DNA of 18,494 nucleotides from NCBI GenBank assembly GCA_910588405.1, contig CAJUPT010000062.1, positions 1 through 18,494 of the forward strand, in the 5' to 3' direction. Shown in pieces: positions 1 to 7,235 of the stretch. Positions within the stretch are counted from its first letter, which is position 1. Each line of letters begins with the position of its first letter. Under the pieces are notes generated by a model. It was given only the letters and a program-made list of their open reading frames with translations, was not told the origin of the DNA and searched no databases. Source of the DNA: an uncultured Lachnospiraceae bacterium (lineage in GTDB: Bacteria > Bacillota > Clostridia > Lachnospirales > Lachnospiraceae). A program made the translations under genes and the position numbers.

Positions 1-385
1 AATATCAAGGTTTCTATGCTAAAATCGGAATAATCAGAGAATCGGAATAATCGACATAGTAGTGGATATTATTCAGGGTAATTCGTTGCTGCGTACCCAC
101 GAACATAAAACCACGACCCAGCTCTAACAGAAATCTTTCTATTTGCGCAACTAACGCTTTTTCCTAATCACTTTCCAGCAACGGTTTATTTTCCGGTATA
201 CCTAAGAACTCAAAGACATAAGGATCTTTAATCATATCAACAGGCTGTGCCATTTCAATTCCTTTTTGAGCAAGGGAAAGAACGGTTTCCTGATTTGTTC
301 TTCCCTCTGTCAACAGCAATCGTTTATAGAGGGAAGTTGAAATCTGCCGTTTCAAAAGGGATATTATCGCAGTAAAAAACGCCAT
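1..385 (-). pseudogene. DUF1016 / YhcG-type nuclease remnant
   Basis: Read on the minus strand, the frame contains QISTSLYKRLLL and IKDPYVFEFLGIPE, then LLESD followed by an in-frame TAG at 164-166. After the stop the same frame continues with EKALVAQIERFLLELGRGF, then MFVGTQQRITLNN and HYYVD, all recognisable parts of the DUF1016 (YhcG-like, PD-(D/E)XK nuclease) family. The stop is a single-base change where the family normally has Leu. Beyond about base 50 the similarity ends and a 12-bp direct repeat (ATCGGAATAATC at 24-35 and 41-52, a 17-bp tandem step) begins. The N-terminal DUF1016 half and the catalytic C-terminal core are both missing. Intact relatives are often linked to restriction or defence loci; this copy cannot make a full protein. 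The family call is from memory of the motif. Confidence 0.8.
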
Positions 386-390
386 TCGCC

Positions 391-730
391 TTGATTACAA
401 CAATGAACTGGCATAAGGAAGCCTTTTATAAAATCGGCTTCTGCGCAAAAAACAGGCAGGTTGTGGAGTGGACGATAGAACGCATGGGCCAGCGGGGATT
501 TGAGCTCCGCTATACGGATGAGCTGTCCGGAGGGGAACGGCAGAAGATATGTATTGGTGTGAGGGAAATGTGCTTTTTTGTCGCCTGAGCTGGAGTGGTG
601 TAAAAACCAGAGAATACCAACACGAACTGAATCAGGCTGGCGGGGGATAAAAAGCTGTGCCTGGACTATTGTGGTCAGTGTGACAGGTTCCGGGCGTAAA
701 AGTAGCGGTGTTTCTTACTAATGGCTTTGC
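391..730 (+). pseudogene. ABC transporter ATPase fragment and decayed flank
   Basis: The frame at 391-588 encodes 65 residues that include VVEWTIERMG and RYTDELSGGERQK. The second matches the ABC signature region (LSGGxRQ) of iron-siderophore/cobalamin-type (FecE/FepC-like) ATPases, and the first matches the segment that usually precedes it. Walker A, the Q-loop, Walker B and the switch His are absent, and the frame dissolves just after the signature at about 560. It is therefore an internal scrap, not a gene. From 589 to 730 only short broken frames remain (for example LCLDYCGQCDRFR near 655), which I do not recognise. Confidence 0.6.
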
Positions 731-738
731 GTTGATTA

Positions 739-767
739 TTGACACTGACGGCCCCCCAAAGTATAAT
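739..767 (+). promoter_or_regulatory. Consensus sigma-A promoter of the PucR-type regulator
   Basis: TTGACA at 739-744 and TATAAT at 762-767 are separated by exactly 17 bases, so both hexamers match consensus. The predicted start of transcription near 774 leaves a leader of about 60 bases before the ATG at 835. Such a strong site suggests constitutive synthesis of the regulator. Confidence 0.88.
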
Positions 768-834
768 CATTACACATCTAAAATTCTTTTTGATGCCATA
801 AACAGCTTTGCGTCCATAAAAGAAAGGTACTGTT

Positions 835-2328
835 ATGCTCAAAATCAGTATGTGGAATATTTTTCATAACCTTCCTTTTTCGGATAAGGTTCCAATGATC
901 AAAGATGGGAGCCCTTCGATTTCTTGTGCCCGGTGGATTACTTCTTCTTATCTGAATAAAGACGCCGTATATGTGGGAAGGGAAAAAGATTTTTTTTATA
1001 CGGACAGGGAAAACGCCATTATTGTACATCGCCAGGATTTGATCTTAGTGGGTCAGGTGGAACCGGAAGATTTATTCAATGAGATCTGCTGTCTGCTGGA
1101 CTCCTTTGAGGTCTGGGAGGAACAGTTGGCACAGTGCGAAAAACAGCCGGACGGATTGAATAAAATGTTGGATGCCAGCAAACATCTGCTGCGAAATCCA
1201 TCTTTTATTTATGCGCCGGACGGCAAAGCGCTGGCAATTGCCGCAGGGTTTCCGCCGTCTATCCACTGGCATTGGAAGGAAATCCTGGATCACCATGGCC
1301 TTACGGAAGAACGGCTTTTAAATTTAAAGGAAAGCATCAGTTTAACCGATGTGTTCCAGGACTTATCCCCTGCTATCCGCGATTCTAAAATGGGTGGGCA
1401 TCAATATATGCACTGCAGTATTTTGGCCAATGGGTATATGGGCGGGCATTTGGTGGTTTTTAGTATGCTCACGCCTTTTACGGAAGGGCAGGAGATTTTG
1501 GTAGAAAATCTTGTCCGCCATATGTCCCGCCATATGGAATATCATTTTTCTGAGTATAGTCCTTCCTCCAGGCTATCCGAGATTATTATTTCCATTCTCT
1601 CCCACAGGCCTTATGAGGAAAAGGGCTTTCAACTGCTGCTGCAAACGATGAGGTGGAATGAAAATGATGCATTCCGTTTCTTTGCACTGAAAGAAAATGT
1701 GGCTCATGAGCCGGTGATGCTGGCCAATGTCTTCATCCGGCTTTCGGGTCAGATTAAAAATGCCGTTGTATTCCAGATGGGCGCGCAGCTTGTTATATTG
1801 GAAAACCAGACATGGCTGCAGTCCCAAAACAATACGGATGATATGGCTAGAAAGCTGTTGGAAGATAATTTTATCTGCGGGGTCAGCAATATTTTCAAAG
1901 GCCTGAAACAGTGCGAATTATACTATGCCCAGGCCAATTATGAACTGGAGCGGTGCGCCAGGCTGTCAAAAGCTATTTCCTATGCGGAAGAAAACAGCCT
2001 GCCATTCTTTTTGGAACTGTTAACAGAGAACCGCTTGTCAAAAGCTTATGTATACCGCCCATTGGTATTTTTGAAATCCTATGACGATGAACATGGAACC
2101 GAGTTTTATAAAACGTTGCGAGCTTATTTTTACTGTGGTTTCCACATGTCAGATGCCGCGCGCATGCTGAATATCCACCGAAATAGCCTGACATACCGTC
2201 TGGATAAAATCAGAGAACTGATTGATTTCCGGATTTTCGACCATATGGCTTCGTTCAGGGATTTTGATAATTTAAACAGGTTATTTCTTTCTTTTCTTTT
2301 TCTTGATGCTGAGAATATGGATATCTGA
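835..2328 (+). CDS. PucR/CdaR-type helix-turn-helix regulator
   Basis: A 497-residue protein with the C-terminal PucR-type helix-turn-helix: LRAYFYCGFHMSDAARML then NIHRNSLTYRLDKIREL, about residues 427-462, and a short tail. In this family these residues bind DNA, while the long N-terminal part senses a small molecule. The first 420 residues have no membrane segment or signal peptide, so the protein should be cytosolic; they resemble the N-terminal region of clostridial PucR-like proteins of unknown ligand. The ATG at 835 follows AGAAAGG at 821-827 with good spacing. The gene lies 245 bases upstream of the URO-D/SLC13 pair in the same direction and has its own promoter. A local activator or ligand sensor for that pair is the simplest reading. 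The family is clear; ligand and targets are inferred. Confidence 0.88.
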   Translation: MLKISMWNIFHNLPFSDKVPMIKDGSPSISCARWITSSYLNKDAVYVGREKDFFYTDRENAIIVHRQDLILVGQVEPEDLFNEICCLLDSFEVWEEQLAQCEKQPDGLNKMLDASKHLLRNPSFIYAPDGKALAIAAGFPPSIHWHWKEILDHHGLTEERLLNLKESISLTDVFQDLSPAIRDSKMGGHQYMHCSILANGYMGGHLVVFSMLTPFTEGQEILVENLVRHMSRHMEYHFSEYSPSSRLSEIIISILSHRPYEEKGFQLLLQTMRWNENDAFRFFALKENVAHEPVMLANVFIRLSGQIKNAVVFQMGAQLVILENQTWLQSQNNTDDMARKLLEDNFICGVSNIFKGLKQCELYYAQANYELERCARLSKAISYAEENSLPFFLELLTENRLSKAYVYRPLVFLKSYDDEHGTEFYKTLRAYFYCGFHMSDAARMLNIHRNSLTYRLDKIRELIDFRIFDHMASFRDFDNLNRLFLSFLFLDAENMDI

Positions 2329-2350
2329 TGTTTTTGAATCAGTATCTATA

Positions 2351-2420
2351 TTTTTGCACAAAACATTTTTCTTTTTGCAAAAATATGAACATTTACCTTT
2401 CCTGTAAAACCTTTTATAAT
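2351..2420 (+). promoter_or_regulatory. Promoter with repeated TTTTTGCA boxes before the URO-D/SLC13 operon
   Basis: TATAAT at 2415-2420 has a TTTACC -35 (4 of 6 matches) at 2392-2397 with 17-base spacing. Just upstream, TTTTTGCA occurs at 2351-2358 and 2372-2379, exactly 21 bases (two helical turns) apart, and each is followed by A-rich sequence and ACATTT. A related TTTTGTGCAAATATG lies at 2461-2475 in the leader. A weak -35 with helically phased boxes suggests an activator, plausibly the PucR-type protein encoded just upstream. Confidence 0.5.
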
Positions 2421-2573
2421 ATGGATTAATAAAGACCGGTCTTCAAGTATCCCATTTTTATTTTGTGCAAATATGTAAATCTTATGCCATACCGCCTGAT
2501 CCGGAAGGAAGACAGGGAGGTTATATCCATCTTCGTCATGCTGCCGTGCCAGGCGCGTTTGAAAGGAGAAATT

Positions 2574-3686
2574 ATGTCATTATATGAAGAACGCTTACAG
2601 CGTATCGAAAGGGCAATCGCACTGGAGCCCGTGGATAAAATACCGGTCATTTCCGGACTGGCGGCAGTCGCCGCAGTGCTCACCAATACGCCTATGCCGG
2701 AATATTTGTCGGATATGGAATTAAACTGTACGGCCAATATAAAAGCCACTGAAATGATTGGAAATATTGATGGCGTTCAGGCAACGCTTTCCTCCCCAGA
2801 ACCGCTGCCCACATTGTGGCTGTCCCAGATCCGCGTGCCCGGAAAAGAACTGCCGGACAACGAATTGTGGCAGGTGTTAGAACAGGAGCTTGTACGGCAG
2901 GAGGACTATGATATCATCCTGGACGGCGGTTTTGGCCCCTGGTATGAAACGTTTATGAAAGAAAAGCTGGATGATCCGATCTCCCGCATGAAGCATGTGA
3001 GCGCATATAGCCCGACCGCGAAGAAACGGTTTGAGGAAGCCGGTTATCCGTGCATTAAAGGCAGTTCTCTTTTGACGCCTTTTGAGATGCTTTGCGGAGG
3101 CCGATCTATGTGTGCCTTCCTGATGGATGATTTAATAGAAATCCCGGATAAAATGGACACTGTGTTTGCGGAAATACATCGTTTTAACATGAACCGCTAT
3201 GAAGCTCTGTTCCAGTCCCCGGCAAAACCTTATGGCGTTTGGGTAGGAGGCTGGCGGGGAACGCCCGAAACCCTGAATCCCGCCATGTTTGAGCGCTTTT
3301 CCTGGAAATTTTACCGGGAACTGGTGCAGTTATGTGTTGATTATGGCGTGGTGCCTATTATGCACCTGGATTCCTGTTGGGATAACGGCCTTCAGCGTTT
3401 TAAAGAACTTCCTGCTAAAAAAGCAATTATGTCTCTGGATGGAAAAACAGATATTCGGAAAGCAAAAGAAGTGGTGGGAGACCGTATCTGTATTATGGGG
3501 GATGTTCCTGCGGAAATGCTTGCTTTTGGCAAACCAGAGGATGTGTATGATTATGTATCCGCGCTGATCCGTGATATCGGCCCTGGCGGATACATGATAT
3601 GCTCCGGCTGTGATATTCCATTTAACGGGAAATTAGAGAATATTCAGATGATGGCTAAAGCGGCGGATGACGCAGCAAAGCGCTAA
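2574..3686 (+). CDS. Uroporphyrinogen decarboxylase (URO-D) family protein
   Basis: The ATG at 2574 is preferred because GAAAGGAG at 2561-2568 precedes it at proper spacing and the protein then begins MSLYEERLQRIERAI, as is typical for the family; an upstream in-frame start at 2463 has no SD. The product has 370 residues and no signal or membrane segment. The family includes HemE and the methyltransferases (MtaA, MtbA, CmuA) that move methyl groups from corrinoid proteins. The C-terminal half has MHLDSCWDN (His264, Asp266, Cys268), then MSLDGKTDI, and ICSGCDIP (Cys343, Cys346). These lie where the His-x-Cys...Cys zinc ligands of MtaA-like enzymes sit, but the spacing is His-x-Asp-x-Cys. It is probably not haem-pathway HemE, since no other haem genes are nearby. 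No corrinoid protein is seen close by. Substrate unknown. Confidence 0.85.
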   Translation: MSLYEERLQRIERAIALEPVDKIPVISGLAAVAAVLTNTPMPEYLSDMELNCTANIKATEMIGNIDGVQATLSSPEPLPTLWLSQIRVPGKELPDNELWQVLEQELVRQEDYDIILDGGFGPWYETFMKEKLDDPISRMKHVSAYSPTAKKRFEEAGYPCIKGSSLLTPFEMLCGGRSMCAFLMDDLIEIPDKMDTVFAEIHRFNMNRYEALFQSPAKPYGVWVGGWRGTPETLNPAMFERFSWKFYRELVQLCVDYGVVPIMHLDSCWDNGLQRFKELPAKKAIMSLDGKTDIRKAKEVVGDRICIMGDVPAEMLAFGKPEDVYDYVSALIRDIGPGGYMICSGCDIPFNGKLENIQMMAKAADDAAKR

Positions 3687-3711
3687 TCAAAATGAAGAGG
3701 GAGGGGTATTC

Positions 3712-5109
3712 ATGGAAAAAGCACCATTAAACAAAAAGGCTCTTGTGGGCATTTTGGCTGCCGTTGTACTGTTGGCCGCCGCAGCTGTTATTCCTGTCTC
3801 CGGCGATGTCACCAGAGAGGGGTTATATTCACTGGCCATTTTTTTTAGCGCCATTATCATGTGGATTTGTGATTCTTTACCTATGTGTGTTACATCCTTT
3901 ATCCTGATTTTTATCATGCCGCTATTTGGGGTAACGGATTTAAACAGCGTTTTTTCAGGTTTCGGCGGCAGCGCTTTTTTCTTCGCCATCGCGACCTTTG
4001 CTGTGTCAATCGCACTGGAGAAGACCTCCGTTCCGCTGAGAATCTGCTATGCTTTGACAAAATGGTCTAAAGGAAATCCAAAGAAGCTGGTGATTGCCAT
4101 GCTATTTGCCTGTGCCGTTACATCAGCCATTATGTCGAATCTGTCAACCACAATTATTTATCTCAGCCTTAGCCTGGCACTGCTGCGTGCTAACCGTTGC
4201 GAGCCGCTGAAATCTAATTTGGGCCGCTGCCTGATGATCGGCATTCCTGCTGCGGCAGGCTGCGGCGGGCTGATCACACCGGCAGGTACGCCCGGCAATC
4301 TCCTGATTATGGACTTGCTGGCTACACAGGGAATCCATTTATCTTTTTTACAGTGGACTATCCTCTTTGCCCCACTGTCTCTGATTACGATTCTTATCTG
4401 CGGCCTTTGGGCTACGGCTATTTTTAAACCTGAGACAATTGGGGAAAATGCCATAAAGACATTAAATGATAAGTTGCGGGAAAGCGGACAGTTAAAGTCA
4501 GATGAAAAGAAAACAATTGCCATTATTTTCGTTATGCTTGTATGCTGGTTTCTGGGAACCTGGATCAGCGTCCTGAATGTGACGCTGGTGGCTGTAGCAG
4601 GCATGACTGCCCTATTCTTTCCCGGCGTGCAAGTGGTAACATGGGATGAAATCGCGAAAAAAACGAATTGGAATCTGGTGTTTACCATCGGGGCAGTAGG
4701 TGTTTTGATTGGAGGGATGACCGCCACAGGTATTATGGATTATATGGTAAATACATTATTTACAAGCATATCGTCATGGAATGTTATTGCTATGTTCCTG
4801 ACAATCGGTTTCGTAGTCTGTGTAATACGGGCATTTATTCCCACAGCGCCTGCAATTGTTGCTCTTTTCGGTGCACCGCTGCTGTCCGTGGCTGCCCTGA
4901 CAGGGTTAAGCCCTGTGCCGCTGCTGATGATTCCGGCATACTGGGCTTGCTGCCCTATGCTGCTGTGGATTGAGCCGATTTTCCTGTTCAGCTTTGGCTA
5001 TGGTTATTATAAACCGCAGGATGTTCTGAAATATGGCTCTCTGCCTTCTGTTATTATGGTCATGCTGATGGCGTTTGCTCCGCTCTATACGAATCTTCTT
5101 GGCTTGTAA
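3712..5109 (+). CDS. SLC13/DASS-family anion:sodium symporter
   Basis: A 465-residue, very hydrophobic membrane protein with about a dozen predicted helices. The two half-repeats carry the expected hairpin motifs: SNLSTT at about residues 142-147, followed by GCGGLITPAGTPGN, and the degenerate counterpart IPTAPA at about 376-381. In the DASS family these SNT-type hairpins bind sodium and a di- or tricarboxylate, sulfate or related anion. The ATG at 3712 follows GAGGGAGGGG (3698-3707) and lies 25 bases after the URO-D stop, so the two genes are co-transcribed and probably coupled. An in-frame start at 3667 overlapping URO-D is less likely, as it lacks a comparable SD. The second hairpin has IPT in place of SNT, which may shift ion or substrate preference. 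Family sure; substrate unknown. Confidence 0.88.
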   Translation: MEKAPLNKKALVGILAAVVLLAAAAVIPVSGDVTREGLYSLAIFFSAIIMWICDSLPMCVTSFILIFIMPLFGVTDLNSVFSGFGGSAFFFAIATFAVSIALEKTSVPLRICYALTKWSKGNPKKLVIAMLFACAVTSAIMSNLSTTIIYLSLSLALLRANRCEPLKSNLGRCLMIGIPAAAGCGGLITPAGTPGNLLIMDLLATQGIHLSFLQWTILFAPLSLITILICGLWATAIFKPETIGENAIKTLNDKLRESGQLKSDEKKTIAIIFVMLVCWFLGTWISVLNVTLVAVAGMTALFFPGVQVVTWDEIAKKTNWNLVFTIGAVGVLIGGMTATGIMDYMVNTLFTSISSWNVIAMFLTIGFVVCVIRAFIPTAPAIVALFGAPLLSVAALTGLSPVPLLMIPAYWACCPMLLWIEPIFLFSFGYGYYKPQDVLKYGSLPSVIMVMLMAFAPLYTNLLGL

Positions 5110-5133
5110 ATAGAGGAGATAAATCATATTCAT

Positions 5134-5220
5134 GCTCCGCGAGGATGCGCAGGGTCTGCCCCGGCGAAGCGAGGGTACGCAAACGCAGAGATAATTGTCT
5201 CTTAAAAGCGATGCGTTCAC
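5134..5220. repeat. Dispersed repeat, copy A
   Basis: About 87 bases that align with 7390-7478. Shared blocks are a TCCGC start, AGCGAGGGTA (5168-5177), CGCAGAG and AATTGTC followed by CTT-AAAGCGA. Copy A starts 24 bases after the SLC13 stop. It is preceded by AGGAG and an ATG at 5132 that opens only a short frame into the repeat. Not coding on either strand as far as I can see. Confidence 0.7.
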
Positions 5221-5301
5221 AGTGTGCGCTATTGCACTAAGGTCGAAAAGACCTCGCTAAGTGCAATATGTGTGCGGCGCATAATCCTGTGAAGCAGGAT
5301 T
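5221..5301 (+). other. Stem-rich intergenic element next to repeat copy A
   Basis: ATTGCACT (5231-5238) pairs with AGTGCAAT (5260-5267), and inside it AGGTC (5240-5244) pairs with GACCT (5250-5254) across a GAAAA loop. A second hairpin, AATCCTG (5283-5289) with CAGGATT (5295-5301), follows at once. Neither is followed by a T-run, so they are not ordinary terminators. It could be part of a longer mobile repeat or a transcribed RNA. Strand is not determined. Confidence 0.45.
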
Positions 5302-5388
5302 CTTATGTCTATATTCACGCTATTCTATTAGAAGAGTTGTCCTGAAATAAAAAAGGACACACTTTAACACACCTATAATTTTACACCA

Positions 5389-5425
5389 ACAGCCGGATTT
5401 TTCGAAGTCCGGCTGTATTTTTTTT
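5389..5425 (+). terminator. Rho-independent terminator
   Basis: ACAGCCGGA (5389-5397) pairs perfectly with TCCGGCTGT (5408-5416), followed by ATTTTTTTT. It is the first clear terminator after the URO-D/SLC13 operon. The 180 bases after it, up to the infC promoter, hold nothing I can identify. Confidence 0.85.
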
Positions 5426-5606
5426 ACAGAAAAGGAGCTGCGCACTAATTGCTTGGTATGACAGCCCCGTGGAGCGTTTTTTCCGGATTTTCTGCCGTGT
5501 GATAGAAGTGGAAACGGTATTGATTGTTAATTTATCAACAATTATAATTATATTGTCTGAAAATGAGGGTAACAAAATTTTTTTATGAATTTCTCCCCAT
5601 AATCCC

Positions 5607-5635
5607 TTGACAGCTCATGCCTACAGTGCTATGAT
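5607..5635 (+). promoter_or_regulatory. Promoter of the infC operon
   Basis: TTGACA (5607-5612), 17 bases, TATGAT (5630-5635). Transcription should start near 5642, about 320 bases before infC, leaving a long leader. Confidence 0.88.
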
Positions 5636-5641
5636 AGCGAT

Positions 5642-5960
5642 GTTGCGAAGCGATCAGAAGAAGAGTATCCACTCTCACCTCAGCACGGACAGTGACTCGG
5701 GTTATGCTTTTTAATAGATATGGCGGCTTGCTAAGGAAGGTGGCTGCCGGTATCAGGAGATTAAGAGTATGGTGGATAGTTTTCTATCCACCTTTTTTAT
5801 GTGCACAGGCACCCAAAGGAAATATATCAGCAGAGGCTGACGGGCGTTTGGTGCACGAGCAGAGGAAAGGCTTTTCCCCTACTCGATTGGAATACCCAGC
5901 AAAAAGGCGCAGCGACGATAAAATACCACGGTTGTCCGGATGATATGGGGGTGCACAACA
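5642..5960 (+). promoter_or_regulatory. Leader of infC-rpmI-rplT, probable attenuator
   Basis: The transcribed leader carries a terminator hairpin about 130 bases in (5771-5798) and then 160 more untranslated bases. In Bacillus the same operon is controlled by ribosomal protein L20 binding a leader RNA that triggers premature termination, and the layout here fits that. GTGCAC occurs three times after the terminator (5801, 5851, 5951), the last overlapping the infC SD. GCACCC at 5809-5814 could pair with the GGGTGC at 5949-5954 in that SD. The arrangement is seen; L20 as the effector is inferred. Confidence 0.6.
5771..5798 (+). terminator. Attenuator hairpin in the infC leader
   Basis: GGTGGATAG (5771-5779), a TTTT loop, CTATCCACC (5784-5792), then TTTTTT. 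This perfect 9-bp stem lies between the infC promoter and the coding region, so the operon must be transcribed through it. Confidence 0.85.
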
Positions 5961-6467
5961 ATTAGCGATTTAATGATTAACGAACAAATTAGAGACAAGG
6001 AAATTCGTCTGGTTGGTTCCAATGGAGAACAGCTGGGAATTATGTCTGCGAAGGAAGCTTTAAAGATGGCTGCTGAGGCTGAGCTGGATCTGGTGAAGAT
6101 CGCGCCGAACGCAAAGCCGCCGGTATGCAAGATCATCGATTATGGCAAATTTCGTTATGAGCAGGCCAGAAAAGAAAAAGAGGCCCGCAAAAAGCAGAAA
6201 ACCATTGAGATCAAAGAAGTTCGTCTGTCTCCCAACATTGAGGAAAACGATCTGAATACAAAGATCAGCGCAGCCAGGAAGTTCCTGACCAAAGGGGACA
6301 AGGTAAAGGTAACGCTTAGGTTCCGCGGACGGGAGATGAGCCATATGGCCAACTCAAAACATATCCTGGATGATTTTGCTGAAGCATTGAAGGATATCGC
6401 TGTGGTAGATAAGCCGTCTAAGGTAGAAGGCAGAAGTCTGGTCATGTTTCTGACGGCGAAGCGTTAG
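5961..6467 (+). CDS. infC: Translation initiation factor IF-3, likely AUU start
   Basis: IF-3 binds the 30S subunit, keeps it apart from 50S and checks start-codon choice. The 168-residue product shows the N-domain (MINEQIRDKEIRLVGSNG, KIAPNAKPPVCKIIDYGKF), the lysine/arginine-rich linker helix (ARKEKEARKKQK) and the C-domain (EVRLSPNIEENDL, KVTLRFRGREMSH). I place the start at ATT 5961: GGGGGTG (5947-5953) lies 7 bases upstream, and the protein then begins ISDLMINEQIR, the usual Firmicutes length. The ATG at 5940 lacks an SD, and the ATG at 5973 is too far from it. AUU is the classic infC start in other bacteria and lets IF-3 repress its own translation. First gene of infC-rpmI-rplT; rpmI follows after 37 bases. 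Confidence 0.97.
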   Translation: MSDLMINEQIRDKEIRLVGSNGEQLGIMSAKEALKMAAEAELDLVKIAPNAKPPVCKIIDYGKFRYEQARKEKEARKKQKTIEIKEVRLSPNIEENDLNTKISAARKFLTKGDKVKVTLRFRGREMSHMANSKHILDDFAEALKDIAVVDKPSKVEGRSLVMFLTAKR

Positions 6468-6504
6468 AGAAATAGGATACGGAAAATAAAGGAGGACACA
6501 AATT

Positions 6505-6702
6505 ATGCCAAAAATGAAAACCAGCAGAGCAGCTGCAAAGCGTTTTAAAAAGACCGGAACAGGTCAGTTAAAAAGAATGAAAGCCTACAAGAGCCATATC
6601 TTGACCAAGAAGTCTACCAAGAGAAAGAGAAACCTGCGTAAAGCAACCATCGCCGATGCGACCAACGCAAAGGTAATGAAGAAAATTTTACCTTACTTAT
6701 AA
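6505..6702 (+). CDS. rpmI: 50S ribosomal protein L35
   Basis: A 65-residue, very basic protein starting MPKMKTSRAAAKRFKKTG and ending with MKKILPYL, full length for bacterial L35, a component of the large ribosomal subunit. A strong SD (AAAGGAGG, 6488-6495) precedes the ATG. It lies between infC and rplT in the conserved order and is expected to share their leader control. Confidence 0.98.
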   Translation: MPKMKTSRAAAKRFKKTGTGQLKRMKAYKSHILTKKSTKRKRNLRKATIADATNAKVMKKILPYL

Positions 6703-6736
6703 TTGGCTCAGGATAGAATAAAGGAGGAAGACTGTA

Positions 6737-7093
6737 ATGGCAAGAGTAAAAGGCGGAATGAACGCGAGAAGAAAACATAATAAAGTATTAAAGCTTGCAA
6801 AAGGCTACAGGGGCGCAAGATCCAAGCAGTACAGAGTGGCAAAACAGTCTGTTATGCGGGCATTGGCTTCATCCTATGCAGGCAGAAAGCAGAGAAAGAG
6901 ACAGTTCAGGAGACTGTGGATCGCTCGGATCAATGCGGCTGCAAGAATGAACGGGCTGTCTTACAGCAGGTTTATGTACGGTTTAAAGCTGGCCGGCGTG
7001 GAGATGAACAGAAAGATGTTGGCCGAGCTGGCTGTCAATGACGCTGCCGGATTTACAAAGCTGGCTGAAGTGGCAAAGGAAAAAATCGCGTAA
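6737..7093 (+). CDS. rplT: 50S ribosomal protein L20
   Basis: A 118-residue basic protein (MARVKGGMNARRKHNKVLK at the start, RQFRRLWIARINAAAR in the middle) of normal L20 length. L20 binds 23S rRNA early in 50S assembly and, in well-studied bacteria, also the operon's own mRNA to limit its synthesis. SD AAAGGAGGA precedes the ATG, 34 bases after rpmI. I see no clear terminator between this gene and the tRNA promoter at 7165; the gap is A-rich with three GCAAAAA runs. Confidence 0.98.
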   Translation: MARVKGGMNARRKHNKVLKLAKGYRGARSKQYRVAKQSVMRALASSYAGRKQRKRQFRRLWIARINAAARMNGLSYSRFMYGLKLAGVEMNRKMLAELAVNDAAGFTKLAEVAKEKIA

Positions 7094-7164
7094 GGGAGAT
7101 TTTCCAAAAAGAAATTTGCAAAAAGTGATGAGCAAAAAAATTGCCTGATTATGCAAAAAAATGG

Positions 7165-7193
7165 TTGACAAACCGCAAGGTTAATGATATAAT
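7165..7193 (+). promoter_or_regulatory. Consensus promoter of the tRNA-Pro unit
   Basis: TTGACA (7165-7170), 17 bases, TATAAT (7188-7193): both hexamers match consensus. Transcription should start near 7200, at the beginning of the leader hairpin. Confidence 0.93.
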
Positions 7194-7195
7194 TT

Positions 7196-7233
7196 ATTTT
7201 GCTGAACGGAGCGCAGAATCGGTTCAGCAAAAT
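7196..7233 (+). other. Perfect 12-bp leader hairpin upstream of tRNA-Pro
   Basis: ATTTTGCTGAAC (7196-7207) and GTTCAGCAAAAT (7222-7233) are exact reverse complements around a 14-base loop and end two bases before the tRNA. At the loop edge, CGGAGCG (7207-7213) repeats exactly the first seven bases of the tRNA (7236-7242). The hairpin would form in the precursor's 5' leader, next to the RNase P cut site. Confidence 0.75.
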
Positions 7234-7235
7234 AT

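Noticed and set aside
2463..2573. Longer URO-D protein with 37 extra N-terminal residues
   Set aside because: There is no SD at 2463, the extra residues do not look like the family, and a strong SD precedes ATG 2574.
4158..4727. 189-residue minus-strand frame inside the SLC13 gene
   Set aside because: It is the antisense shadow of a long, clearly membrane-type gene with conserved motifs.
5132..5250. Third gene after SLC13 starting behind AGGAG
   Set aside because: The frame runs straight into the dispersed repeat, ends after a few dozen codons and matches nothing I know.
5692..5943. 83-residue frame in the infC leader
   Set aside because: It spans the attenuator hairpin, has no SD and gives a protein of no recognisable type; it is leader RNA.
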